A stretch of 36,033 nt of DNA. Source: Gammaproteobacteria bacterium (GTDB taxonomy: Bacteria > Pseudomonadota > Gammaproteobacteria > Xanthomonadales > Rhodanobacteraceae). The DNA is taken from positions 1-36,033 of the forward strand of contig JAJPHQ010000074.1 in NCBI GenBank assembly GCA_021325195.1, in the 5' to 3' direction. The notes beneath the pieces are model-generated. The model did not search any database. It had not been told where the DNA came from and saw nothing but the letters and a program-made list of their open reading frames with translations. The position numbers and the translations under genes were made by a program. Below, one piece after another: positions 26,083 through 36,033 of the stretch; within the stretch, counting starts at the first letter, position 1; each line of letters starts with the position of its first letter.

Positions 26083-27302
26083 GGCGAGGCCCCTCCGGCT
26101 GCGTGCCCGCGCCTCGATTCCGCAAGCAGTGCGTCGAGCAGCAAGGCATCGTCGCGGCCGCCCGTCCATTTCAGCGCGGTGCCGGGAAACGCCGGCTGGC
26201 GGCAGGCGCCGCGCAACGCATACACGCACGCGTATGCGATCAGCCGCAGACGCGCTTCGCGTTCCTCGCGGTCGAATTCGCGGGTGAGCGCGTCCAGCAC
26301 GGCGGTGGCCAGTTGCGCGGGCTGCGGGCTTTCGAGCCGCATCACGGCCACCAGGTAGCGGATCAGGTCGAAATCGGCGGGGTAATCGCCGCCCGCGTAT
26401 TCCCAGTCGAACACGTACAGACGGTCCCGGTGGCGAAACGTGTTCACGGGCGTGAAGTCGCCGTGCGCGAGCCCGCGCGAGGCGATCGCTCCGGGCTGCT
26501 GCGAAAGCACGTGCAGGACGCGCCGGAAACGTTCCCGCCAGCCGTCCGACAGACGACCCGCCACGCCTTGCACCTGCGCGTGCCAAGTCTGCAGCAGGGG
26601 GTCGCCGTCTCTCGACCAGGTCGGCGCGGTCCGTTGCGCCAGCTCGTCCAGAAACGCCCGATGCAGCGCATCCGGAAGGAACGCGCGCGGCACGCGGGGC
26701 GGTGTCCCGATCGCGTCGGTGGCGAGCACCGCAGTGCCGTCGCGCACCTCGTGCAGCAGCACGCGCGGAATCAGCGCGGATTGCAGATCCAGCGCGTGGA
26801 GCGCGCGCAGGGTGGCGGCCTCGTTGGCGAGCAGGGCATGCACGTCGGGCGTGCGCGAGACCTTGGCATAGCCCCTGACGGAACCGTCTCCGTCCATGCA
26901 CTGCATCACCAGCTTGCGGTGCGGACCGGCGGTGCCGGTCATGAACGCGGCGTGCACGGCGCCGGACCCGAACACCGCCGCGATCCGGTTGATGCCCGAA
27001 ACGTACGCCCGGCCCCGCAGCCACAGTCCGGACAGGCCGAACCGGATGCTGGCCGAGGCGAGGCGCTTGAACAGGCGCGGCGTGAAGCGCAACGGCTGGA
27101 TCAGCGCCAGCGAACTCGCACACACCGCGCGCGGCCGCAGCGGCATCAGGAACCAGCGCGCATTCGCGCGTCCGGCCAGCACGCCGCAGGGTTCGCAGCC
27201 GGGGCGCGCACGTTCGGAGACATGCAGCCCCAGCGCTTCCATTTCCCGCACCGCGGCGCGCACGTGCGGATCGGAGAAGAATCCGCGCGGTCCCGCCGCC
27301 AC
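26079..27302 (-). CDS. APH/choline-kinase-type phosphotransferase
   Basis: The 407-residue product has an aminoglycoside-phosphotransferase-like fold. The catalytic loop LAHGDFTPVNTF is intact (HGD and N), followed by the metal-binding VFDWEYAGGDYPADFDLIRYL. An N-terminal lobe with GYAKVSRTPDVHALLANEAATLRAL supplies the likely nucleotide lysine and helix-C glutamate. It therefore probably phosphorylates a small molecule or a sugar of the repeat unit; substrate unknown. The exact start is unsure: a GTG at 27302 is used here, 55 bases after the wzc stop; the first 90 residues lack recognised motifs, so a later start is possible. It contrasts with the degenerate kinase-fold gene in the same operon. 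Confidence 0.75.
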   Translation of the reverse strand: MAAGPRGFFSDPHVRAAVREMEALGLHVSERARPGCEPCGVLAGRANARWFLMPLRPRAVCASSLALIQPLRFTPRLFKRLASASIRFGLSGLWLRGRAYVSGINRIAAVFGSGAVHAAFMTGTAGPHRKLVMQCMDGDGSVRGYAKVSRTPDVHALLANEAATLRALHALDLQSALIPRVLLHEVRDGTAVLATDAIGTPPRVPRAFLPDALHRAFLDELAQRTAPTWSRDGDPLLQTWHAQVQGVAGRLSDGWRERFRRVLHVLSQQPGAIASRGLAHGDFTPVNTFRHRDRLYVFDWEYAGGDYPADFDLIRYLVAVMRLESPQPAQLATAVLDALTREFDREEREARLRLIAYACVYALRGACRQPAFPGTALKWTGGRDDALLLDALLAESRRGHAAGGASP

Positions 27303-27357
27303 CGACTGCCGCCACGCCGCCCCGGCACGCGTCGCGTGTCCGTGTTGGCTGCCCGAC

Positions 27358-29574
27358 TCACTCGATGGCGGCGTATCCGTAATAGCCGTATGCGGAGTAT
27401 GTGCCGCTGCGTTTTTCCATGCCATTGAACACGACGCCCTTGATGTTGACTCCGCTCTGCCTGAAACGCTGCAAGGCCGTCTCGACCTCGCGCGACTGGT
27501 TGAGGCCGAAACGCACCACCAGCAGGCTGGTGCCGACGTGGTGGCCGATGATCGCCGCATCGGTGACCGCGAGAATCGGCGGACTGTCGATCACGACCAG
27601 GTCGTACTGCGGCGAGATCTCGCGCAGCAGCATTCCGAAACGGGGGCTCATCAGCAGTTCGGACGGATTGGGCGGCCGCCGGCCGCTGGCGATGAAGTGC
27701 AGGTTCTCGATGCCCTCCACCGGGCGGATCGCGGTCTCGAGGTCGAGGGCGCCGGCGATCAGTTCCGACAGCCCTTCTTCCGCCCGGCCGCCCAGGATCG
27801 TGTGCAGCTTGCCGTCGCGCATGTTGGCGTCGATCAGCAGCACCTTCTCGCCGGCCTGCGCGTTCAGCGCCGCGAGGTTGGCGGAGACGAAGGTCTTGCC
27901 GGCCCGTGCGGACGAACCGCAGATCATCACGCGGTTGTCCTTCGCATCGAGCTGGCCGAAGCGCAGGCTGGTGCGCAGGCTGCGCAGGGCCTCGGTGGCC
28001 AGATCCTCCGGCGCCGCCAGCGCCAGCAGGCGTTGCCGGCGCCGGGCGAACAGGCGCTGGGTCTGCTGCGAAAGCTCGAACTGCTGTTCGCTCAGCGGAA
28101 TCGCGGTATAGACCGGCAGGCCCAGGCGCTCGATCTCGGCCGGATCCTCCACGCCGCGGCGCAGCATCTGGCGCAGGAAGACGAATGCGCACGCCAGGAA
28201 CGCGCCCACGAACGTGCCGCCCAGCACGGTCACCAGTTTCCTCGGCTTGGCCGGCCTGGTGATGTCAACCGAGGGCGGATCGACGATGCGCGCGGTGCCC
28301 ACCGTGCCGGCCTGCGCGATTTCCAGTTGCTGGGCCTCGTTGAGCAGGCCGTTGTACGTGGTGTCGAGCACCTGCACGTCGCCGTTGAGGCGCAGCAGCT
28401 CCCGCTGGGTGTCGGGCAGCGTGTTCAGGCGGCTGTCGATCGCGGCCTTCTGCGCCTTCAATTGCGCGATCTGCGCCACGATGGCCTTGTAGGCCGGATG
28501 GTCGGGGGTGTAGAGACGCGCCGCCTCGATCCTCTGCGTCTCGAGCTGCTGGAGGTTGGTGCTGAGGTTGTCGAGCTGGGTGAGCAGGCTCTGGGTCTGC
28601 ATCGGCACATCCACGGAATGCGCCTTCAGCTGGAATGCGTTGAGCGCGGCCTGTGCGGCTTCCAGCTTCTTCTTCACCACCGGCAGTTGCTGCCGGACGA
28701 ACTTCAGGCTGTTGGAGGCCTGCGCCGAGTTGCGGCCCACGTTCTGTTCCAGATAGGCCTTGGTGATCTGGTCGAGCACGTCCACCGCGAGCTGCGGGGT
28801 CACGCTGTCGTAGCTCAACTGGATGACGTTGGAATCCTGCTCCGTCTGCTTGGCGACCACCGCCTTCTGCAGTTCGCTGATGGTGGTCACCTCGTAATTG
28901 CGCACGACGTGGAAGCGCATGCCCGGATTGGCGTGCATGCTCGTCACCAGCATCGTGACGCCCGAGCCCTGCGCGGGCCGGCCGACCTGTCCGTGCAGCA
29001 GCAGCCGTCCCGGCGTCAGCCGCAGAAAGCCGTCCTCCCACAGCGAGTAGCCGCCGTCGGGGCCGGCGACCAGGGTCAGTTTTCTTCCCAGCAGGTCGTG
29101 CGGCACGTCGAGCGTGGCTATGCTCAGCTGCGAACCGCCCCAGTCGTAATGACTGAGCCCCAGCCAGGGCGACGCGACATCGCCCGGCGCGGCGGCCTTG
29201 TATTGCCGGGCGATCAGGCTGCCCAGCACCGGAATCCGGTACGGGCTGACCACGATGTTCAGGTTGAGGTTGTCGACCGCCTTCTTGAGCACCGATTGCG
29301 AGGTGAGAATCGAGACCGCATCGGTGGCTTCGGGATTGGAGGCGCCCACCGCCTGCGCGACGGCCGTGAGGCCCGGCAGCGTCGGCGCCTGCTCGACCTG
29401 CACCATCGCATCGGCTTCGTACACAGGCGTGGCGACGAGGACATAGGCCAGACTCGCCACGAAGAAGATCGCGGTCACCGCGATGATCAAGCGCCTGTGG
29501 TCGAGCAGCGTCCCCAGCAGGGCGCGCAGGTCGATTTCGTCTTCGAGTTGATCGGGTTTGCTTGCAGCAGCCAT
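27358..29574 (-). CDS. wzc: Wzc-type polysaccharide co-polymerase and BY-kinase
   Basis: This 738-residue inner-membrane protein should control polymer length and export together with the Wza-type lipoprotein. It has an N-terminal membrane segment (about 29-49), a long periplasmic coiled-coil region (about 260-420), a proline motif and second membrane segment (RPAKPRKLVTVLGGTFVGAF, about 440-466), and a cytoplasmic tyrosine kinase domain. The Walker A is GSSARAGKT (553-561) and the Walker B is LVVIDSPP (Asp663). The Walker A' reads LLIDANMR: Asp582 is kept, but residue 584 is Asn where Asp is common. The C-terminal tail holds five tyrosines (726, 729, 731, 732, 734), the usual autophosphorylation cluster. 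It is the first gene of the operon and divergent from wza. Confidence 0.95.
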   Translation of the reverse strand: MAAASKPDQLEDEIDLRALLGTLLDHRRLIIAVTAIFFVASLAYVLVATPVYEADAMVQVEQAPTLPGLTAVAQAVGASNPEATDAVSILTSQSVLKKAVDNLNLNIVVSPYRIPVLGSLIARQYKAAAPGDVASPWLGLSHYDWGGSQLSIATLDVPHDLLGRKLTLVAGPDGGYSLWEDGFLRLTPGRLLLHGQVGRPAQGSGVTMLVTSMHANPGMRFHVVRNYEVTTISELQKAVVAKQTEQDSNVIQLSYDSVTPQLAVDVLDQITKAYLEQNVGRNSAQASNSLKFVRQQLPVVKKKLEAAQAALNAFQLKAHSVDVPMQTQSLLTQLDNLSTNLQQLETQRIEAARLYTPDHPAYKAIVAQIAQLKAQKAAIDSRLNTLPDTQRELLRLNGDVQVLDTTYNGLLNEAQQLEIAQAGTVGTARIVDPPSVDITRPAKPRKLVTVLGGTFVGAFLACAFVFLRQMLRRGVEDPAEIERLGLPVYTAIPLSEQQFELSQQTQRLFARRRQRLLALAAPEDLATEALRSLRTSLRFGQLDAKDNRVMICGSSARAGKTFVSANLAALNAQAGEKVLLIDANMRDGKLHTILGGRAEEGLSELIAGALDLETAIRPVEGIENLHFIASGRRPPNPSELLMSPRFGMLLREISPQYDLVVIDSPPILAVTDAAIIGHHVGTSLLVVRFGLNQSREVETALQRFRQSGVNIKGVVFNGMEKRSGTYSAYGYYGYAAIE

Positions 29575-29960
29575 GACTCACGCATTCCCGTGGAAGCGGA
29601 TGGCGCCCTGAATCCGGAGGAAAGATTCAGCGATGGCCATCCGTCCGGAGACCGAAGTCCGGCGCTGGATGCCTTCGTCGCTGGAGCGAGCCTTCCAGGA
29701 CTTCCACTGATTGTTCGGAGGGGATCGTTTGCCGGCGGTCGTTCAGGCAATGGTGGCGTGACCGGCGGCAAACATCATTTCCATCACCTTCAACTGCCCG
29801 TCATTACACCTCCACGCCCGGCGGCACGATCCCGCAGGGGGATTCACCATACATCGGCAGATTCATTGGTTCTTAATTTTCATTTCACGCAAATTCAGGC
29901 ACGTGAATATGAATTAAATTGTTTTGTGAATAGGTTATAAATAAGCAGGGCAATTACAGC
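29575..29960. promoter_or_regulatory. Divergent control region of the polysaccharide genes
   Basis: This gene-free stretch separates wzc from wza. Its core at about 29860-29960 is far richer in A and T than the rest of the window, as expected for a promoter and binding region. GTGAATA occurs at 29903 and 29926, 23 bases apart, and the inverted TTCAC occurs at 29884, so a dimeric regulator could bind here. No convincing -35/-10 pair for wzc was found. I see no gene in it. Confidence 0.5.
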
Positions 29961-29961
29961 A

Positions 29962-29992
29962 TGGACAAACGCGGCAAACCGTGACTTATACT
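29962..29992 (+). promoter_or_regulatory. Candidate promoter of the wza-wecA side
   Basis: TGGACA (29962-29967) and TATACT (29987-29992) both differ from consensus at one base. The spacer is 19 bases, which is long. It lies about 60 bases before the short upstream ORF. Confidence 0.4.
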
Positions 29993-30052
29993 TCGCTCCC
30001 CGCACGGAGACAAGTGATTCACTGCTTGTCGTGACGATAGGAGCGACGCGAA

Positions 30053-30127
30053 ATGAAGTGGCGCACTGCCTGGCACGTCGCAATCCCGGCGAAGCAGACG
30101 ACCGGCCGGAAGGCGTTCATCGCGTGA
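30053..30127 (+). CDS. Short upstream ORF of 24 residues before wza
   Basis: ATG at 30053 has the best ribosome binding site in the leader (TAGGAG, spacing about 9). It encodes MKWRTAWHVAIPAKQTTGRK plus four residues and ends TGA at 30125-30127. The stop overlaps a GTG (30124) that is in frame with wza. It could be a real leader cistron that couples translation to wza, or the remnant of a former N-terminus. No similarity to a known peptide is claimed. Confidence 0.35.
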   Translation: MKWRTAWHVAIPAKQTTGRKAFIA

Positions 30128-30180
30128 ACCGGTCCATGCCACGTCCCGGCCCCACCGGCGCCGCGGCCCCCGGGCCGGGA

Positions 30181-31371
30181 ATGGATCACGCTTGCAGCGG
30201 AACCCGCGCACGCCCACGGATTGCGGACACTCCGGCGGATGAACGGCGCGCACGGCAGCGCCTGTCCGTGGCGGGATGGATGCGCATCGCGGCATGCACG
30301 GCCATCGTTGCATCGCTGGCCGGTTGCGTGTGGGCGCCGGGCCAGAGCATGTCCGGTACCGTGCGCAGCAGCAACGGCTACGTGCAGCTGGTTCCGATCA
30401 CGCCGCAACTGGTGGCTTCCGAACAGAACGCGGCAGCGGCTGCCGCCGGCGCGGCGATTCCCGCCGCCTTGCTGGATTACCAGCCGCAACCGTACCGGAT
30501 CGGTCCCGGCGACACGCTGTACATCACGGTCTGGGATCATCCCGAATTGACCTCGCCCGCCGGTTCGCAGCAGCAGACCGAGGCCAACGGCCGTCTGGTG
30601 CGGCCCGACGGCACGCTGTTCTATCCGTACGTCGGCGTGCTGAAGGTCTCGGGCCTGACCATCGAGGAGGCTCGTCAGGCCATCGCGTCAGGGCTCGCCC
30701 ACTGGATCAGGAATCCGCAGGTCGATGTCAGCGTGGTGAACTACGCGAGCCAGTACGTGCTGCTGGAAGGTGCGTTCGTGAAGGCCGGCCCGCAGCCGAT
30801 CACCGCAGTGCCGTTGACGCTGGGCCAGGCCATCGGCGTCGCGGGCATCGACGTGCAGAATGCCAATCTCTCCGGCGTGATCCTGACGCGCGACGGACAG
30901 GATTACCACCTCGACCTCAGCGCCATCGACGGCAACGCGGCCCCCGCGAAACGGATCTACCTGAAGGCCGGCGATCGCGTGCTGCTGCCCTTCAACGACC
31001 GCCAGGAAGTGTACGTGATGGGCGAAGTGGTGCGTCCGGCGGCGCTGCGCTTCAAGACGGCGGACCTCACCCTCACGCAGGCACTGGGCCAGGCGGGCGG
31101 ACTCAACGAGGTCACCTCCAAGGGCATGATCTATGTCGTGCGCGGGATGACGAACAACCCGTCGCAACGCCCGACGGTTTACGAGCTCGATGCGAAATCG
31201 CCGGCGGCATTCGCGCTGGCCGACGATTTCAGGGTGAAACCGGGCGACGTGGTATTCGCCAGCGCCGCCGGCATTACCCGCTGGAACCGTTTTCTGAGCC
31301 AGCTGCTGCCGTTGACCAGCGCCCTGAGCGCCGCGGCATCCAGCCAGTACTACATCAACAACACCAAATAA
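30181..31371 (+). CDS. wza: Wza/GumB-type polysaccharide export lipoprotein
   Basis: The product forms the outer-membrane channel or periplasmic connector for exopolysaccharide. A lipobox SLAGC follows a hydrophobic stretch (MRIAACTAIVASLAGC; Cys49 with the start used). The Poly_export domain begins YRIGPGDTLYITVWDHPEL, and two SLBB-like domains follow (QYVLLEGAFVKAGPQPI, EVYVMGEVVRPAALRF). It is closer in length to Wza/GumB-like proteins than to short forms. The start is uncertain: ATG 30181 puts the basic RRARQR before the hydrophobic core; ATG 30280 gives a very short signal peptide; GTG 30124 is coupled to the upstream ORF. It is divergent from wzc and followed by the WecA-type gene. Confidence 0.92.
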   Translation: MDHACSGTRARPRIADTPADERRARQRLSVAGWMRIAACTAIVASLAGCVWAPGQSMSGTVRSSNGYVQLVPITPQLVASEQNAAAAAAGAAIPAALLDYQPQPYRIGPGDTLYITVWDHPELTSPAGSQQQTEANGRLVRPDGTLFYPYVGVLKVSGLTIEEARQAIASGLAHWIRNPQVDVSVVNYASQYVLLEGAFVKAGPQPITAVPLTLGQAIGVAGIDVQNANLSGVILTRDGQDYHLDLSAIDGNAAPAKRIYLKAGDRVLLPFNDRQEVYVMGEVVRPAALRFKTADLTLTQALGQAGGLNEVTSKGMIYVVRGMTNNPSQRPTVYELDAKSPAAFALADDFRVKPGDVVFASAAGITRWNRFLSQLLPLTSALSAAASSQYYINNTK

Positions 31372-31377
31372 ACGGCA

Positions 31378-31445
31378 CCGGATCGTCCCGGGAAATACCC
31401 GGACCCGATCCGGCTTGCCGCCGGGACCGTCTCCCCCGGAGACGG
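31378..31445 (+). terminator. Two tandem strong hairpins after wza
   Basis: The first stem pairs CCGGATCG (31378-31385) with CGATCCGG (31406-31413), with an inner CCGGG/CCCGG. The second pairs CCGTCTCC (31427-31434) with GGAGACGG (31438-31445). No T-tract follows, so they may stabilise the wza mRNA end or reduce transcription into the next gene. The rest of the gap to 31630 holds no gene that I can support. Confidence 0.45.
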
Positions 31446-31630
31446 CAGATACAGGGGCTTGCATTATCCGTAAACGACGCGGAGGGATGGTTTTGTCTTT
31501 CAAATTCCCGCGGCCTGCCAGGCAAAAATCCCCAGTCATCGAAACCGTGAACCAGGGCCTGATTCAGCATTTATTTCGACGCTTGAATTTAGTTTGCCGA
31601 TTCGTTTTCCGACCGGCGTGCAGGTGATTT

Positions 31631-32857
31631 ATGTTGCACGATCCAAGGATGCTCCGCGCATGTGCGCTGGTCGTGGGAGTGTCGGCCGTCGCGCTAGTAC
31701 TGCTGCTGCCGATCGGCAGCCGGCTGGGCCTGGTTGATCGCCCCGATCACATACGCAAGCGGCACGCATTCGACACGCCGCTGGTCGGCGGCCTGGCCGT
31801 CACCGCGGGCATCCTCGCCGGATGGTGGTATCTCGGCAGGTTCCATGCATTCGAGGACGCCGTGATCGGCACCTCGCTGGGCCTGGTGCTGGTCGGCGTG
31901 ATCGACGACCTGTGCGACCTCAAGGTGCGGGTGCGGCTGGTCGCGCAGCTTTTCGCGATCGCGGTGGTGATCCTCGCCACTGGCGTGTATGTCCATTCGC
32001 TGGGCATCCTGCACGGCCACGACATCGAACTCGGCTGGCTGGGCATTCCCTTCACCGTCGTGGCCGTGATCGGATTGCTGAATGCCTTCAACCTGATTGA
32101 CGGCATCGACGGTCTGGCCGGATGCATGGCGCTGGTGGCCGCGGGAGCGATCTGCCTGCTCGGCAACCCCGGAACCGGCAACCCTGCGATCACGCTGGTG
32201 GTGATGGCCGCTGCCGCGGTGCTGCCTTTCCTGGCCTTCAATCTCGGCCTGTTCGGGCGCCAGGGCAAGGTGTTCCTGGGCGACTCGGGCAGCATCGTGC
32301 TCGGTTACCTGTTCGCCTGGACCCTGATCGGCATGAGCCAGAGCGAACCGCGGCAGATCTCGCCGGGGCTGGTGCTGTGGTGTGTCGCGCTGCCGGTGTT
32401 CGACACGCTGACCGTGATGTTCCGCCGCCTGTGCCGGGGCAAGTCGCCGTTCACCGCGGGTCGCGGACACATCCATCACCTGCTGCTGGATGCCGGCCTC
32501 AGTCCGCGCACCGCCCTGCTGTGCCTGGTCGCGTTCGCCGCCGTGCTGCCGTTCCTCGGGCTCGAGGTTCACCGCCGCGCGGGGCCCGCCGCCAACCTTG
32601 CGGCCTTCGTGCTGCTGCTGGTGCTCTACGCGGCCGGGACCACGTATCTCTGGCAACGGCGAGAGCAGAAACTGCGCGCCGCACCCCGGCATGCCGCTGC
32701 CGCGGACGGGAATTTCCATCCCGGTCTGCCGGCCGCGCATTGGCACCGCCCGGCCGTGGAGGGCCTGCAGCGCGATTTCTCGATGCAAGGACCGATCGAC
32801 GGCGCACTGGAACGTCCCGAACCCGAAACGCGGCGCAGCCTGAGCGAAAGCTCCTGA
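31631..32857 (+). CDS. WecA/MraY-type undecaprenyl-phosphate sugar-1-phosphate transferase
   Basis: This polytopic membrane enzyme starts repeat-unit synthesis by moving a sugar-1-phosphate (HexNAc-1-P in most relatives) from a UDP donor to undecaprenyl phosphate. The 408-residue product has all family motifs: DRPDHIRKRHAFDTPLVGG (36-54), VIDDLCD (Asp92, Asp93, Asp96), NAFNLIDGIDGLAG (151-164), FLGDSGS, and the cytoplasmic HIHH (280-283). About 11 membrane segments are visible. A C-terminal tail of about 65 hydrophilic residues extends beyond the core. The ATG at 31631 has AGGTGAT upstream. Its link with wza supports a role in the exopolysaccharide locus; the exact sugar is unknown. Confidence 0.92.
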   Translation: MLHDPRMLRACALVVGVSAVALVLLLPIGSRLGLVDRPDHIRKRHAFDTPLVGGLAVTAGILAGWWYLGRFHAFEDAVIGTSLGLVLVGVIDDLCDLKVRVRLVAQLFAIAVVILATGVYVHSLGILHGHDIELGWLGIPFTVVAVIGLLNAFNLIDGIDGLAGCMALVAAGAICLLGNPGTGNPAITLVVMAAAAVLPFLAFNLGLFGRQGKVFLGDSGSIVLGYLFAWTLIGMSQSEPRQISPGLVLWCVALPVFDTLTVMFRRLCRGKSPFTAGRGHIHHLLLDAGLSPRTALLCLVAFAAVLPFLGLEVHRRAGPAANLAAFVLLLVLYAAGTTYLWQRREQKLRAAPRHAAAADGNFHPGLPAAHWHRPAVEGLQRDFSMQGPIDGALERPEPETRRSLSESS

Positions 32858-32887
32858 TGCCATCCCTTCCCGACAGCGTCACGTGAG

Positions 32888-32911
32888 CGATCGCCCGGCG
32901 TCTGGCGATCG
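32888..32911 (+). terminator. Hairpin between the WecA-type gene and glk
   Basis: CGATCGCC (32888-32895) is perfectly inverted at 32904-32911 with an 8-base loop. It lies 30 bases after the stop of the WecA-type gene. No T-tract follows directly, so termination is possible but not shown. Confidence 0.35.
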
Positions 32912-32958
32912 GCCCGGATGTTCCCTATCCTGCCGCTTTTGGGCGGGAGGATGGGGTC

Positions 32959-33990
32959 ATGCAGGCATTCGCCCTGATCGGGGACATCGGCGGCACCAAT
33001 GCGCGTTTCGCGCTCACCGATCCGGCCGCGCCGGCGCCGCAGATCCTGCATGAACAGACCGAGACCGACGCGGATTTCCCGAGCCTGGGCGAGGCCGCGC
33101 TGCATTACCTCGACACGACGGGCGCGAAGCCGAAACGCGCGGTGCTGGCGGTGGCCTCGCCGATCGAGGGTGACGAGATCAAGCTGACCAACCGCGCGTG
33201 GTCGTTCAGGCGCAGCGAACTGCAACGCAGGCTGGGGCTCGACGACCTGCGGCTCATCAACGATTTTGCCGCCATCGCGTGGGCGGCGCCGCACCTCGAC
33301 GCCGCGGTGCGGATGCCGGTGCACGGCGACGTCGTGACGCCGCCCGCGGGGCCGGTCACCCTGATCGGCGCCGGCACCGGCCTGGGCGTCGCGCTGCTGA
33401 TCGGTTCGCACGCGCACGGCTGGCACGTGGTGCCCACCGAAGGCGGCCACGCCAGCTTCGCACCCACCGACGACGAGGAGCGCCGGATCGCCGCGTGGCT
33501 GGCCGTGCGTCACGGCCGGGTTTCCAACGAACGCCTGCTGAGCGGCCACGGCCTGTCGAACATCGACGCCTGCCTGCGCGGCATCGCGCCGGTCGCCGCG
33601 CCCGCGCCGCAGCCGGGCTCGCGCAGGTCGAAGGATGTGGTCGATGCAGCGCTGGCGGGCAGCGATCCCGAGGCCGGACACGCGCTGCGCCGCTTCTGCC
33701 GGATCTACGGCGCGGTGGCCGGCGACGCCGCGCTGCTGCACGGGGCGAACACCGTGCTGATCGCCGGCGGCGTGGTGCTGCACTTCCTGGATTTCTTCCA
33801 CACCAGCGAATTCATGGATGCCTTCACCGCCAAGGGCCGCCACACCGATTACATGAAACGCATGGCGGTGCAGGTGATCACCCATCCCAACCCGGGCCTG
33901 CTCGGCGCAGCGGTGGCGGCACGGCAACCGCCCGCGGATACCCTGGACGACGTGCGCGTCGCGCGGAAGGACGCCGCACCGGCCGATTGA
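32959..33990 (+). CDS. glk: Glucokinase
   Basis: The enzyme phosphorylates glucose to glucose-6-phosphate with ATP. The 343-residue product belongs to the bacterial Glk family (hexokinase fold, not ROK): phosphate-1 motif LIGDIGGTNARFAL at the start, catalytic LINDFAA with the aspartate base, GAGTGLGVALL and PTEGGHASF for sugar and phosphate binding, and the adenosine region TVLIAGGVVLH. It has no signal peptide. The ATG at 32959 is preceded by GGGAGGATGG. It may feed sugar nucleotides into the neighbouring polysaccharide pathway, although it is probably a separate unit. It converges on uvrB. Confidence 0.96.
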   Translation: MQAFALIGDIGGTNARFALTDPAAPAPQILHEQTETDADFPSLGEAALHYLDTTGAKPKRAVLAVASPIEGDEIKLTNRAWSFRRSELQRRLGLDDLRLINDFAAIAWAAPHLDAAVRMPVHGDVVTPPAGPVTLIGAGTGLGVALLIGSHAHGWHVVPTEGGHASFAPTDDEERRIAAWLAVRHGRVSNERLLSGHGLSNIDACLRGIAPVAAPAPQPGSRRSKDVVDAALAGSDPEAGHALRRFCRIYGAVAGDAALLHGANTVLIAGGVVLHFLDFFHTSEFMDAFTAKGRHTDYMKRMAVQVITHPNPGLLGAAVAARQPPADTLDDVRVARKDAAPAD

Positions 33991-34028
33991 TCCGGACAGT
34001 CGCTGCCCCGGACCCGGGTCGGGCGCTC

Positions 34029-36033
<2,005 letters not shown>

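Noticed and set aside
26896-29940. Open frame of 1014 codons on the plus strand across wzc and the APH-type kinase gene
   Set aside because: It is antisense to a clear BY-kinase with intact motifs, has no ribosome binding site or known domain, and has shadow-like composition.
29941-30052. c-di-GMP riboswitch in the wza leader
   Set aside because: GGCAAACCG is a fragment of similarity only; the conserved helices and the tetraloop-receptor pattern are absent.
30060-30085. Sigma-54 promoter suggested by TGGCACGT
   Set aside because: The required TTGC element is missing at the correct spacing.
29575-31630. JUMPstart/ops element (GGCGGTAG) for RfaH control
   Set aside because: I found no ops core upstream of wza or the WecA-type gene.
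33991-34028. Terminator between glk and uvrB
   Set aside because: GACCCGGGTC is a perfect palindrome, but leaves almost no loop and has no T-tract; not strong enough to list.

Overview
The window looks like the chromosome of a high-GC gammaproteobacterium of the order Xanthomonadales, most likely Rhodanobacteraceae. This rests on recalled protein similarity and on gene order (thrS-infC-rpmI-rplT-pheS-pheT-ihfA-merR-tRNA-Pro), not on a search.

Left edge (1-3800): the 5' end of a secreted RHS-repeat-type protein gene that seems to be cut by the end of an insertion sequence at about base 37; proline iminopeptidase (pip); a divergent serA with intact serine-feedback residues; a REP-like palindrome; and a small VOC-fold protein.

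Translation block (3852-11950, minus strand): one long cluster, thrS, infC, rpmI, rplT, pheS, pheT, ihfA, a MerR-type regulator and tRNA-Pro(GGG). Its non-coding parts are rich in control signals. thrS has a leader with a very short ORF (Met-Glu-Thr-Thr-His-Phe) followed by an intrinsic terminator. infC appears to start at AUC. A long hairpin precedes rpmI, a strong terminator lies between rplT and pheS, and inverted heptamer arrays lie between pheS and pheT. tRNA-Val(GAC) lies just beyond, on the plus strand.

Polysaccharide locus (12416-32857): a 14-gene minus-strand operon, mostly joined by 4-base start/stop overlaps, runs from a BY-kinase (Wzc type) through an APH-type kinase, Wzx flippase, four GT4 glycosyltransferases, a polytopic membrane protein (candidate Wzy), three methyltransferases, an asparagine-synthase-like amidotransferase, a kinase-fold protein with a degenerate catalytic loop, and a secreted protein of unknown function. 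Divergent from it are a Wza/GumB-type export lipoprotein and a WecA-type initiating phosphoglycosyltransferase. Together these make a complete Wzx/Wzy-dependent exopolysaccharide pathway: WecA starts the lipid-linked repeat, the GT4 enzymes extend it, the accessory enzymes may decorate it, Wzx flips it, the Wzy candidate polymerises it, and Wzc with Wza control length and export. The amidotransferase, the methyltransferases and the two kinase-fold genes are the most unusual part.

Right edge (32959-36033): glucokinase (glk) and, convergent to it, uvrB, whose first codons lie outside the window.
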